DNA of 64,000 bases from Rahnella aquatilis CIP 78.65 = ATCC 33071 (GCF_000241955.1 NC_016835.1:372001-436000); one strand, 5' to 3'; numbered from the stretch's first letter, positions 9,457 to 17,929 are shown. The notes: generated from the sequence alone by a model not told the origin. Translations and numbers: made by a program.

Positions 9457-9480
9457 AAAAGTGGACATTAGTCGACTTTT
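9457..9480. repeat. Inverted repeat downstream of the binding-protein gene
   Basis: AAAAGTGGAC and GTCGACTTTT form a 10-bp near-perfect repeat (one mismatch) around a 4-base loop, about 97 bases after the stop. It could end the siderophore transcript, or be an operator for the peptide transporter gene. Confidence 0.4.
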
Positions 9481-9624
9481 CCTCTAAAACTTCTGCGGTT
9501 AATGCCAGACAATACCGGTATTCAGCAATTAAATCATAAACGCTGAATGCTTAAGAGCGGCTGCACGACAGCCGCCGGGCAAGGGTATTCACAACGATTA
9601 CGACAGACTTTCTCTGGAGAATTT

Positions 9625-11178
9625 ATGCATTCCTCTGTTAATAAAAACGAAAGCCGGACTTTTTTCGGCCATCCTTATCCGCTCGGCTCATTGTTCTTCA
9701 CTGAAATGTGGGAGCGGTTCTCGTTTTATGGCATCCGTCCTTTACTGATCCTGTTTATGGCAGCGACGGTTTATGACGGCGGCATGGGGCTTGCGCGTGA
9801 AAACGCATCAGCTATCGTCGGTATATTTGCTGGTTGTATGTATCTGGCGGCGCTGCCGGGTGGGTGGCTGGCGGATAACTGGCTCGGACAGCAGAGGGCG
9901 GTCTGGTACGGATCGATCCTCATCGCGCTCGGCCACCTGTCCATTGCGCTTTCCGCTTTCATGGGCGACAGCCTGTTCTTCATCGGCCTGATGTTTATTG
10001 TTCTCGGCTCCGGCCTGTTCAAAACGTGCATCTCGGTTATGGTGGGCACGTTGTATAAAAAAGGCGACGCGCGTCGCGATGGCGGTTTCTCGCTGTTTTA
10101 TATGGGCATCAACATGGGGTCGTTTATCGCGCCGCTGATTTCCGGCTGGCTGATAAAAACGCATGGCTGGCACTGGGGCTTTGGTATCGGGGGCATCGGT
10201 ATGCTGGTGGCGCTGATTATCTTCCGCCTGTACGCCGTGCCGGCCATGAAACGTTACGACAGCGAAGTGGGGCTGGATTCAACCTGGAACAGTCCGGTTG
10301 CGAAGAAAAATGGTGTGGGTGTCTGGCTGCTGGCGCTGGCCGCAGGGGTCGCCGTCATCGTTGCGCTGATCTCGCAGGGCGTGATCGTCATTAACCCGGT
10401 TGCCGTCGCCAGCGTGCTGGTGTATGTGATTGCGGCGTCCGTTGCGCTCTATTTTATCTATCTGTTCCTGTTTGCCGGACTGAACCGGAAAGAGCGCGCC
10501 CGGCTGCTGGTGTGCTTTATTCTGCTGGTTTCGGCGGCCTTTTTCTGGTCTGCATTTGAGCAGAAACCGACCTCGTTCAACCTGTTTGCTAACGATTACA
10601 CCAACCGCATGATCGGCGATTTCGAAATCCCTGCCGTCTGGTTCCAGTCCATCAATGCGCTGTTTATCATCCTGCTGGCACCGGTATTTAGCTGGGCATG
10701 GCCGTTACTGGCGCGTAAAAATGTGCGCCCGAGCAGCATCACCAAGTTCATCATCGGCATTTTGTGTGCAGCGGCAGGTTTCGGGATCATGATGATGGCA
10801 GCCCAGAACGTGCTGAACAGCGGCGGGGCAGGCGTATCGCCATTATGGCTGGTAGGAAGCATTCTGATGCTGACGCTCGGCGAGTTGTGCCTGAGCCCGA
10901 TTGGTCTGGCGACGATGACGCTGCTGGCACCGGAAAGAATGCGCGGTCAGATGATGGGCCTGTGGTTCTGTGCCAGCGCACTGGGGAATCTGGCAGCCGG
11001 TTTGATTGGCGGACATGTAAAAGCCGATCAACTGGATATGTTGCCTGACCTCTTCGCGCGATGCTCCATTGCGTTGCTGATCTGCGCTGCGGTGCTGTTT
11101 GTCCTTATCATTCCGGTGCGCAGAATGCTGGAAAACGCCCAGTCTAAGACAGAGCAAAAACCGGTGACGCATGCCTGA
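9625..11178 (+). CDS. POT/PTR family proton-coupled oligopeptide transporter
   Basis: A 517-residue inner-membrane protein with about 12-14 helices. It carries the POT hallmarks ExxERFSFYG (residues ~24-34), the first signature GGWLADNWLG and the second signature FYMGINMGSF. The family imports di- and tripeptides with protons. The start at 9625 is chosen for the Shine-Dalgarno CTGGAGA six bases upstream; the longer frame from 9547 lacks one. It is distinct from DtpA-D in detail, so no symbol is given. A bidirectional terminator separates it from the convergent ars operon. Confidence 0.9.
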   Translation: MHSSVNKNESRTFFGHPYPLGSLFFTEMWERFSFYGIRPLLILFMAATVYDGGMGLARENASAIVGIFAGCMYLAALPGGWLADNWLGQQRAVWYGSILIALGHLSIALSAFMGDSLFFIGLMFIVLGSGLFKTCISVMVGTLYKKGDARRDGGFSLFYMGINMGSFIAPLISGWLIKTHGWHWGFGIGGIGMLVALIIFRLYAVPAMKRYDSEVGLDSTWNSPVAKKNGVGVWLLALAAGVAVIVALISQGVIVINPVAVASVLVYVIAASVALYFIYLFLFAGLNRKERARLLVCFILLVSAAFFWSAFEQKPTSFNLFANDYTNRMIGDFEIPAVWFQSINALFIILLAPVFSWAWPLLARKNVRPSSITKFIIGILCAAAGFGIMMMAAQNVLNSGGAGVSPLWLVGSILMLTLGELCLSPIGLATMTLLAPERMRGQMMGLWFCASALGNLAAGLIGGHVKADQLDMLPDLFARCSIALLICAAVLFVLIIPVRRMLENAQSKTEQKPVTHA

Positions 11179-11217
11179 TGGCCGGTAAGGTGTTTTTCGA
11201 ATACCGCTAAGCATCCT

Positions 11218-11249
11218 TAAGGCCGGTCTGATGACCGGCCTTATTTTTT
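11218..11249. terminator. Bidirectional terminator between the peptide transporter and arsC
   Basis: An 11-bp perfect stem (TAAGGCCGGTC/GACCGGCCTTA) with a TGAT loop and T residues on the plus side. It lies between two convergent genes and touches the end of arsC. Confidence 0.85.
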
Positions 11250-11679
11250 AGATTTTCGTTATGCGTTTGCCGCTTTCATCAATAACCGCTTCACCGTCTT
11301 CCTTGGTGAACGCGCCACGTTGCTCATCAGGCAAGATCGCTAATACCTCCTCAGAAGGGCGGCATAAACGGGTGCCCAGCGGCGTAACGACCACCGGCCG
11401 GTTGATCAGGATCGGGTACTGCAACATAAAGTCGATCAGCTGATCGTCGCTGAAATGATTGTCTGCCAGTTTTAATTGCTCATACGGCCCGACATTTTTG
11501 CGTAACAACGCCCGCACAGTAATGCCCATATCCGCAATCAGTGTTACCAGTTCCTCACGCGCCGGTGGTGTTTCAAGATACAAAATTATTGCAGGCTCAG
11601 CGCCGCTGTTGCGGATCAGCTCAAGGGTATTGCGCGATGTGCCACAGGCCGGGTTGTGATAAATAGTGATGTTGCTCAT
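11248..11679 (-). CDS. arsC: Arsenate reductase (glutaredoxin-dependent)
   Basis: A 143-residue protein very close to plasmid and chromosomal enterobacterial ArsC. The catalytic Cys12 sits in HNPACGTSRNTL and the arginine-rich active-site segment is NRPVVVTPLGTRLCRP. It reduces arsenate to arsenite with glutathione and glutaredoxin so that ArsB can export it. Last gene of arsR-arsB-arsC, 51 bases after arsB. Confidence 0.97.
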   Translation of the reverse strand: MSNITIYHNPACGTSRNTLELIRNSGAEPAIILYLETPPAREELVTLIADMGITVRALLRKNVGPYEQLKLADNHFSDDQLIDFMLQYPILINRPVVVTPLGTRLCRPSEEVLAILPDEQRGAFTKEDGEAVIDESGKRITKI

Positions 11680-11730
11680 CAGGGTGATCTCTTTTTCAAC
11701 CTCAGCATGAGGTTATGCATTAAACATCCG

Positions 11731-13020
11731 TTACAGCACGACAGACAACCGCAGTGCTAAAGCTGCCAGCGTGACAAACAGCACCGGAAGGGTCATGACA
11801 ATGCCCACACGGAAGTAATATCCCCAGGTAATCGTCATATTCTTCTGTGACAACACATGCAACCATAACAGTGTTGCCAGGCTGCCAATCGGGGTGATTT
11901 TGGGCCCCAGATCGCTGCCGATCACGTTGGCATAAATCATCGCCTCCCTGATGACGCCCGTGGCTGAGCTGCCCTCAATCGACAACGCGCCGATCAGAAC
12001 GGTCGGCATATTGTTCATGATGGAAGAGAGGAAGGCGGTGAGGAACCCGGTCCCCAGCGTAGAGGCCCATAAACCCTGCTCTGCCAGCTGATTCAGCAGG
12101 GCAGAAAGGGTGTGCGTCAGCCCCGCATTACGTAAACCATAAACCACCAGATACATACCCAGCGAGAAGATAACGATTTGCCACGGTGCTCCGCGCAGCA
12201 CTTTACCGGTATTAATGGCGTGACCTTTCCTGGCGATAACGTAAAGAATCAGTGCGCCGATGGCGGCAACCAGGCTGACCGGTACGCCGAGGGGTTCAAG
12301 ACCAAAGAAACCTGCCAGCAGAAGGATCAGAACCAGCCAGCCAGCTTTGAAGGTGCCGGCATCGCGGATCGCCTCTTCAGGCCGTTTTAACAGAGAAATA
12401 TCGTAAACCGGGGGAATGTCTTGGCGGAAAAACAGGTGCAGCATGACCAGTGTTGTCGCAATGGCCGCCAGATTAACCGGCCCCATGACGGCTGCATATT
12501 CCGTGAATCCCAGATTAAAGAAATCAGCCGAAACGATATTCACCAGATTTGAGACGATCAGCGGCAGGCTGGCAACATCCGCGATAAAACCGGCGGCCAT
12601 GACAAAGGCTAATGTCGCGCCGCGACTGAAACCCAGAGCCAGCAGCATCGCCATGACAATCGGCGTCAGAATCAGTGCGGCACCGTCATTGGCGAACAGC
12701 GCAGCGACCATTGCGCCCAGCAAAATAATCCAGGTAAATAACAGACGCCCGCGTCCGTTTCCCCAGCGTGCAACATGCAGTGCCGCCCACTCGAAGAAAC
12801 CCGATTCATCCAGCAGCAGGCTGATAATGATAACGGCAATAAAAGTGGCCGTTGCATTCCAGACTATTTGCCAGACAACAGGAATATCACTTGGGTGAAC
12901 GACGCCTGTCAGTAATGCCAGACCTGCGCCCAGCATGGCGCCCCAGCCAATGCCCAGCCCGCGGGGCTGCCAGATAACCAGAATCAGGGTGAGCAAAAAA
13001 ATAGTACCTGCCAGCCACAT
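11731..13020 (-). CDS. arsB: Arsenite efflux permease
   Basis: A 429-residue inner-membrane transporter with about 12 helices. It matches the ArsB family in length and in recognisable segments such as [13 protein letters not shown] and [11 protein letters not shown]. It exports arsenite and antimonite using the membrane potential. Middle gene of the ars operon, 44 bases after arsR. Confidence 0.97.
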   Translation of the reverse strand: MWLAGTIFLLTLILVIWQPRGLGIGWGAMLGAGLALLTGVVHPSDIPVVWQIVWNATATFIAVIIISLLLDESGFFEWAALHVARWGNGRGRLLFTWIILLGAMVAALFANDGAALILTPIVMAMLLALGFSRGATLAFVMAAGFIADVASLPLIVSNLVNIVSADFFNLGFTEYAAVMGPVNLAAIATTLVMLHLFFRQDIPPVYDISLLKRPEEAIRDAGTFKAGWLVLILLLAGFFGLEPLGVPVSLVAAIGALILYVIARKGHAINTGKVLRGAPWQIVIFSLGMYLVVYGLRNAGLTHTLSALLNQLAEQGLWASTLGTGFLTAFLSSIMNNMPTVLIGALSIEGSSATGVIREAMIYANVIGSDLGPKITPIGSLATLLWLHVLSQKNMTITWGYYFRVGIVMTLPVLFVTLAALALRLSVVL

Positions 13021-13064
13021 GAGCGACTCCGTTCATATTTGTTATAGTGAATGTGTTTATTGGT

Positions 13065-13385
13065 TTAACACGAAACCGGTGACTTATTGTTCAGTTTGTG
13101 GCGTATGTTTTCGCGGTCACAGTTCCATGCCGAATCGATGATGGTCGCTGACCACGCAGGCATTTGTGGTGAGAGGCGGTAATGCACCCATTTACCTTCC
13201 CGGCGGTCTGTGACCAGCCCGGCTTCGCGTAACAGTGCAAGGTGACGGGAGATTTTAGGCTGAGATTCCGCTGTTGCGGCACAGATATCGCAGACGCAAA
13301 GCTCTCCTGATTCCCTGAGGAGCATCACAATCGTTGCGCGCGTTTCGTCAGCAAGCAGTTTAAAAAGCTGGACAGGCTGTAGCAT
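13065..13385 (-). CDS. arsR: Arsenical resistance operon repressor
   Basis: A 106-residue ArsR/SmtB winged-helix repressor. The metal-sensing motif ELCVCDIC is at about residues 28-35, directly before the DNA-recognition helix (ESQPKISRHLALL). Arsenite binding to the cysteines releases DNA. The operator-like repeat at 13414-13433 lies just upstream and would control both this operon and the divergent micro-ORF. Confidence 0.95.
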   Translation of the reverse strand: MLQPVQLFKLLADETRATIVMLLRESGELCVCDICAATAESQPKISRHLALLREAGLVTDRREGKWVHYRLSPQMPAWSATIIDSAWNCDRENIRHKLNNKSPVSC

Positions 13386-13404
13386 AGGGAATCCCGATAA
13401 TGGA

Positions 13405-13435
13405 TTGACAAAACATATGTTAATTCACATATGAT
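13405..13435. promoter_or_regulatory. Divergent ars promoter and ArsR-type operator
   Basis: Two CATATG half-sites (13414-13419 and 13428-13433) form the kind of AT-rich imperfect repeat that ArsR binds. On the plus strand TTGACA (13405-13410) and TATGAT (13430-13435) flank the repeat with a long 19-bp spacer, pointing towards the micro-ORF at 13474. ArsR bound here would cover this promoter and the arsR promoter together. Confidence 0.6.
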
Positions 13436-13473
13436 GGCTTTTAAAGCACCGTTTTCAGAAAGGAGCATTTTTT

Positions 13474-13569
13474 ATGATTCAGCTACCCGTACTTGAACCG
13501 CCAGGAACAGAATTTGGTGCGCATAATCATGATTATGTTAAATGCGATAATAAACCCCGCACTCACTGA
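13474..13569 (+). CDS. Divergent 31-residue ORF beside arsR, unrecognised
   Basis: A short ORF with a strong Shine-Dalgarno (AAAGGAG, about 7 bases before ATG). The product ends in a polar, metal-ligand-rich tail (AHNHDYVKCDNK) with three His and one Cys. The plus-strand promoter overlapping the ArsR operator points to it, so arsenic induction is inferred. There is no signal peptide or membrane segment. The family is not recognised; chance ORF status cannot be excluded, but promoter, Shine-Dalgarno and position agree. Confidence 0.5.
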   Translation: MIQLPVLEPPGTEFGAHNHDYVKCDNKPRTH

Positions 13570-13628
13570 GTATCTGTCCTTTATCCTGCCTCACCTGACA
13601 CTGAGTCGCCGGGGGGAAGGTTTCGCCA

Positions 13629-15041
13629 TTGCCTGAGCGATTGACTTTAATTTCAATAATAAGAGAATGTTTCTTTTCGCGCGACGACCAGACATCACCG
13701 GAGTTTATCATCGCTTCTTCCCGTCATTTTTCGTGTATCACTGCCGTTAAATATCCTGCTGCCATTGTGGCGTTTGCGTTGTTGCTGGCAAGCTGTTCCT
13801 CGACACCGCCAAAATCACTGGTGACGCCGCTGCCGCCAGTGACGAAGCACCCTCTTCCCGGTCAACCGGTGCTGAGCCATGAACCCGTGCGCGGCGTCTG
13901 GCTGGCCACGGTTTCCCGCCTCGACTGGCCGCCGGTTAATTCGGTAAATACCGGCAGTACGTCTTTACGCATCAGCCAGCAGCAACAGGCACTGACGGCC
14001 AAACTGGACAAGCTTAAAAGTCTGGGCATCAATACGGTGTTCTTCCAGGTGAAACCTGACGGCACAGCATTCTGGCCATCAAAAATTTTGCCGTGGTCAG
14101 ATATGCTTACGGGCAAGATTGGTCAGGATCCGGGCTATGATCCGCTGCAGTTTATGCTCGATGAAGCGCACAAACGCGGCATGAAGGTGCACGCCTGGTT
14201 TAACCCTTACCGCGTGTCGGTGAATACCAAATCTTCGACAGTGGCAGAACTGAATCAGACATTGCCGCTGCATCCGGCCAGCGTGTTCGTGCTGCACCGT
14301 GACTGGATCCGAACCTCCGGCGATCGTTTCGTGGTTGACCCCGGTATTCCTGAAGCGCGCGACTGGATAACCAGCATCGTGGCGGAAGTGGTGGCGCGTT
14401 ATCCGGTCGATGGTGTGCAGTTTGATGACTATTTTTATTCAGAATCACCGGGTTCCGCGCTGGATGACAGCCTGACGTTCCGCAAATACGGTCAGGGTTA
14501 TGCCTCAAAAGCCGACTGGCGGCGTCACAATACCCAGCAACTGATTGAGCAGGTTTCGCGCACCATAAAACAGCTGAAACCGGGTGTGGAATTTGGCGTC
14601 AGTCCGGCGGGTGTCTGGCGCAATGTGTCACATGATCCGGCGGGTTCACAAACCTCCGGTGCAGCGGCTTATGATGAAGCCTATGCGGATACCCGCCTGT
14701 GGGTGCAACAGGGTTTGCTCGATTACATTGCGCCGCAACTGTACTGGCCATTCTCCCGCAAGGCAGCGCGTTATGACGTACTGGCAAACTGGTGGGCAAA
14801 TGTGGTCAAGCCCACACATACGCGCCTCTACATTGGTGTGGCGTTGTATAAAGTGGGCGAACCGTCAAAAAATGAACCGGACTGGACGGTAAGCGGCGGC
14901 GTGCCGGAGCTGAAAAAACAGCTCGATATGAATGAATCCGTGTCACAAATTAACGGTACGATTTTATTCCGCGAAAACTACCTCAACCAGCCGCAGACGC
15001 AGGACGCGGTCCGTTACCTGAAAAGCCGCTGGGGAAGCTGA
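13629..15041 (+). CDS. digH: Glycosyl hydrolase-like lipoprotein DigH (YddW)
   Basis: About 470 residues, closely matching enterobacterial DigH. This is a GHL10-fold outer-membrane lipoprotein that cleaves peptidoglycan glycan strands lacking stem peptides, acting during cell division. The lipobox is LLASC; long conserved stretches include TRGVWLATVS-type RGVWLATVS, NPYRVSV and DGVQFDDYFY. The start is odd: no in-frame ATG or GTG exists upstream of the hydrophobic core. TTG at 13629 has a purine-rich Shine-Dalgarno (GGGGAAGG, 8 bases away) but gives about 55 residues before the lipid-modified Cys. TTG at 13641 or a rarer start codon nearer the core is possible. Confidence 0.92.
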   Translation: MPERLTLISIIRECFFSRDDQTSPEFIIASSRHFSCITAVKYPAAIVAFALLLASCSSTPPKSLVTPLPPVTKHPLPGQPVLSHEPVRGVWLATVSRLDWPPVNSVNTGSTSLRISQQQQALTAKLDKLKSLGINTVFFQVKPDGTAFWPSKILPWSDMLTGKIGQDPGYDPLQFMLDEAHKRGMKVHAWFNPYRVSVNTKSSTVAELNQTLPLHPASVFVLHRDWIRTSGDRFVVDPGIPEARDWITSIVAEVVARYPVDGVQFDDYFYSESPGSALDDSLTFRKYGQGYASKADWRRHNTQQLIEQVSRTIKQLKPGVEFGVSPAGVWRNVSHDPAGSQTSGAAAYDEAYADTRLWVQQGLLDYIAPQLYWPFSRKAARYDVLANWWANVVKPTHTRLYIGVALYKVGEPSKNEPDWTVSGGVPELKKQLDMNESVSQINGTILFRENYLNQPQTQDAVRYLKSRWGS

Positions 15042-15108
15042 AATAACGGTGTTTATTAGCTGGTTGCCTGCAGAATGTTTCTTCAGAAAACACGGTGTAT
15101 TACTCTGA

Positions 15109-15696
15109 TCACGCGATGATAGTCCAGTTATTCATAACTTTTTGTCGCAGATTTAAGTGAATATTACGAATATTACCTGTCCAGTTGGAGCCACGAAAAT
15201 GCCGGTTCAGGAAGGAAGCATGGGCGAAACGATTGACCCACTGCGCATTTAATTTTCCGCTACCCGAACTGAGCGAAACCCCGGTGGTATCCATCCTGTT
15301 CACTGAGCCGGCGATATTCGGGTGAAAACCCATTTTTAAATAGAATCCCTGGCTATCGTCTACCGGCAATAATGAAGCGTTTTCGATATTCAGTTCCAGC
15401 CCGTATCTTATGGCGGAAAATAACAAAATTTGCCCCAGTCCGATAAATCTGTTGGGATTAGATTTCGTAGGCGTGTTGGTATTTCCTTCAACATATATCG
15501 CCGAGATATATAAATAATCGCTACTTCCGGATTCACTCTGTACACTGCACCGCCCCGCAGCAACATTTTCATGATTGTCCGTGAATAGCGAAAAATTCAT
15601 CGCATGCCTTTCATATTCTGGGGGCGTTTCTTTTTCTTCGTCCAGGCTGAGAGTTAATGGTTTTCTGCCCTGAGGATTTTTCTCTATAAAGCGCAT
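15109..15696 (-). CDS. GNAT-like protein, unknown function
   Basis: A 195-residue protein without a signal peptide. The centre resembles a GNAT acetyltransferase: a strand YLYISAIYVEG, then an acetyl-CoA-loop-like IGLGQILLFSAI helix, then the closing GFYLKMGF typical of motif B. Flanking regions are polar and not recognised, and composition is more AT-rich than the neighbours. Substrate unknown; protein or small-molecule acetylation, or an effector role, are all possible. It is convergent with digH and stands alone. Confidence 0.6.
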   Translation of the reverse strand: MRFIEKNPQGRKPLTLSLDEEKETPPEYERHAMNFSLFTDNHENVAAGRCSVQSESGSSDYLYISAIYVEGNTNTPTKSNPNRFIGLGQILLFSAIRYGLELNIENASLLPVDDSQGFYLKMGFHPNIAGSVNRMDTTGVSLSSGSGKLNAQWVNRFAHASFLNRHFRGSNWTGNIRNIHLNLRQKVMNNWTIIA

Positions 15697-15833
15697 AGAC
15701 TTTTTATTCCTTTAAATAAACGTTGAGTTAATTAAATTTGCGGCAAACGGATGTAATTATAAGCAAAGAGTATTGGAGGGATACTTAATTATATATGTAC
15801 TTTTTATCTGCGCACGGACTGAGAAAGAAAGGC

Positions 15834-15863
15834 GCCGTCTGAAAACGCAGGCGGCACTTTTTT
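15834..15863 (+). terminator. Orphan terminator-like hairpin
   Basis: GCCGTCTG pairs with CAGGCGGC (one G-U) around a 6-base loop and is followed by six T residues. No plus-strand gene ends here; the region 15697-15833 is otherwise AT-rich and gene-free, so it may end an unannotated small transcript. Confidence 0.5.
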
Positions 15864-15949
15864 GATTTCAGACTATTCTGCCCCGCGTGAAATGCTTTCG
15901 CGTTCTGTACTCTTCTACCCTTAAAAGGTGTTCAACATAAGGAGACGCT

Positions 15950-16285
15950 ATGAGACGTATTGCATTGTTACTTACCCTGATGATCGCGGGCCCTGCTGTC
16001 GCCGAAGACACTACTGCGCAACATACCCCCGCGACCTATATCAATATTCTCTGCAGTTCCGCGCTCAATAAACCTGATGGCACTGCGGCGTATTTCCGTG
16101 AGCAGATCAAAGATGTTTCGACACAATCACAGTCTCCGTCGTCGATCAATAAGACAGAATTTGATGAGGATGAAGCCGATAAGGTGATTCAGACATGGAC
16201 TTCGCTCAGCAAAGCCGACCGCGAGAAAGTGAAGACGCAACAACAATGTCAGGACACCTTGCATAAGCGATATCAGGAAGGGTAA
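15950..16285 (+). CDS. Small exported protein, unknown function
   Basis: A 111-residue protein with a clear Sec signal peptide (MRRIALLLTLMIAGPAVA, cleavage after residue 18). The mature part has two Cys (ILCSSAL near residue 35 and QQQCQDTL near 101), which could form a disulfide, and is otherwise helical and charged. Strong Shine-Dalgarno (AAGGAG) before ATG. The layout recalls small periplasmic immunity-type proteins, but no family can be claimed and no toxin is adjacent. A very stable hairpin follows the stop. Confidence 0.7.
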   Translation: MRRIALLLTLMIAGPAVAEDTTAQHTPATYINILCSSALNKPDGTAAYFREQIKDVSTQSQSPSSINKTEFDEDEADKVIQTWTSLSKADREKVKTQQQCQDTLHKRYQEG

Positions 16286-16300
16286 AAATCGTGCGGGGAT

Positions 16301-16333
16301 ACAAGAATGCGGGATCGGTTCCCGCATTCTTGT
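16301..16333. terminator. Stable hairpin after the small exported protein gene
   Basis: A perfect 14-bp stem (ACAAGAATGCGGGA and its complement) with a TCGGT loop, 16 bases after the stop. It lacks a T tract, so it may protect the mRNA end rather than terminate by itself. Confidence 0.6.
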
Positions 16334-16524
16334 GAAAGGTCATGCTGTTAATGGGAAACGCTTTTAATTGCGCACCAGCGCCTGCGACTTATCCATTGCG
16401 TGTCCTTTTGCATGGCGGGAGAAAGATGATCATGCACTACATGGTTTCTTAAGGCCGCATTCACCGGACAGGGAACTCTGCTAAATTTAAGGTAATTCCC
16501 TGCTGTTGCTGTCTGAAGAGGTCA

Positions 16525-17163
16525 ATGACGATGGTTACCGAAAGTGATAAGGGCAAAGACCTCAGTCGGGCTACCGCTGAGCTATTGGCAGAGCTCATTC
16601 CCTATCTCCAGTTCCGTACTGTCCCCGCAGGCTCGCGCTTCTATCTGTATGAGAACGGGGAATTTCATTGTTATTTCATTCGCAAAGGCTGGTTTAAAAC
16701 CTTTCATAACGACGAACCGGTATTGATCGGTGTTATTTCTGTACCGGGGATTATCGGGATTGGCGGCGCGGTTCCCGCAGACGCCAAAATGTTTATTCAG
16801 GCACAGGATGAGGGAGAAATTGCCCGTGCCACTGTGGCAGAAATGCATGCTTTGATTGAACGCCTGGATCTGTGGGAGGCTCTGACCAAACATCTTCTCA
16901 GGATGACCAACAAACTCTATGTCAAAAGCACCCTGCTGACGGCACCAACATCCTATGAAATTCTGCGCCATCAGCTTATGGAACTCATGAACGAACCGCC
17001 GGAAATACGCGAAAATATTCCCGCTGCCCACTATATTCAGCTCAAGACACACCTTTCGCGCAGCACGATCATGAAAGTGCTTTCACAACTAAAACTGGGG
17101 GGATATCTGAGGCTGGATAACGGTATTCTGAAAGAAGTGATCCGTTTGCCGCTGAAATACTGA
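16525..17163 (+). CDS. iprA: IprA/YaiV-type winged-helix regulator
   Basis: A 212-residue protein with a CRP/FNR-like N-terminal sensing domain (around HCYFIRKGWFKTF and VPGIIGIGG). The C-terminal winged helix contains HLSRSTIMKVLSQLKLGGYLRL. IprA homologues influence hydrogen-peroxide resistance in enterobacteria. A Shine-Dalgarno-like GAAGAGG lies upstream. Upstream DNA holds a 7-bp inverted repeat (CAGGGAA, 16469-16475; TTCCCTG, 16496-16502), a possible operator, and an 8-codon ORF at 16426. Confidence 0.75.
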   Translation: MTMVTESDKGKDLSRATAELLAELIPYLQFRTVPAGSRFYLYENGEFHCYFIRKGWFKTFHNDEPVLIGVISVPGIIGIGGAVPADAKMFIQAQDEGEIARATVAEMHALIERLDLWEALTKHLLRMTNKLYVKSTLLTAPTSYEILRHQLMELMNEPPEIRENIPAAHYIQLKTHLSRSTIMKVLSQLKLGGYLRLDNGILKEVIRLPLKY

Positions 17164-17189
17164 GCATGGGAGCAAAGGGCGGGAAAGAA

Positions 17190-17209
17190 AGCGTGCAGTT
17201 ACGCACGCT
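17190..17209. terminator. Hairpin between iprA and yebG
   Basis: AGCGTGC/GCACGCT stem, 6-base loop, between convergent genes. The minus-strand side runs into TTTCTTT, so it can serve as the yebG terminator. Confidence 0.6.
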
Positions 17210-17219
17210 GTTCTGTCAG

Positions 17220-17606
17220 TTACGCGGCTTTTACCGTACGTACTTTCTTAGCGGCGGCAGGTTTTTCAGCAACGATCTCTTCAGCAACCGTTTCTTCAAT
17301 AACCACGTTTTCTGCGACGTCTGCGGCTTGTGTTGATGTTTCAGCGGCGGGTTGCGGCGCTGACTCTGCTTCCGGCAATTTGCTGGTACGCAAAATATGC
17401 TGGACGGTGTCTTTCTGTTCGGCGAGGTGAAGCGCAATGTTTTCCGCGAGAGTTTCATCCATGTCGATATTGCTTTGTAACAGCCATTCAGTAAAAGCAT
17501 CTGCCATGTCGAGCATCTTGTCGTAAGCGTCTGCTTCTTTCTTATTGGCAAATGTCATTTTCTCTTCACCTTTTCTGACGACAACAAATTTTGTTTCAAC
17601 AGCCAT
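17220..17606 (-). CDS. yebG: DNA damage-inducible protein YebG with extended tail
   Basis: The first ~80 residues match YebG (MAVETKFVVVRKGEEKM, then KKEADAYDKMLDMAD and LAEQKDTVQHIL). At 128 residues it is about 30 longer than the E. coli protein because of an acidic and Ala/Glu/Val-rich tail that ends in basic KKVRTVKAA. YebG is an SOS-induced protein of unclear function. A perfect LexA-type box lies 16 bases upstream of the start codon. Confidence 0.93.
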   Translation of the reverse strand: MAVETKFVVVRKGEEKMTFANKKEADAYDKMLDMADAFTEWLLQSNIDMDETLAENIALHLAEQKDTVQHILRTSKLPEAESAPQPAAETSTQAADVAENVVIEETVAEEIVAEKPAAAKKVRTVKAA

Positions 17607-17621
17607 GATTCGCTCCTTATA

Positions 17622-17637
17622 CTGTAATTATATACAG
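17622..17637. promoter_or_regulatory. LexA (SOS) box for yebG
   Basis: CTGTAATTATATACAG fits the CTGT-N8-ACAG consensus exactly and is placed to block the yebG promoter. The remaining ~290 bases up to 17929 show no convincing gene. Confidence 0.9.
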
Positions 17638-17929
17638 CATACCAGTAATCAGTGCAGGATACATCATCCGGCCTGCTTTTTATAGTGCGGCGCATCAAAG
17701 GCCCGGCATAATACCCTGGCCAATATAGCGTGGGTGAAAGTACGGGCAGACGCTGGAAGGCAGGTCGCAGGCCAGATTTATATCATATTCTGACGGAATA
17801 TCAGGGTCATGAACGGATGCGATTACGGCACGTTTTTCTGAGGAATTACCGGGTATGAAAAAAGGATAATTCCGTTTCGGGCTGACGGATGGCATAGTCA
17901 ATGCCTGACCTTTACTACAGGACTGTTCC

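Noticed and set aside
9385..9480. A 31-codon ORF after the siderophore-binding protein gene.
   Set aside because: It has no Shine-Dalgarno, and its end runs through an inverted repeat that better explains the sequence.
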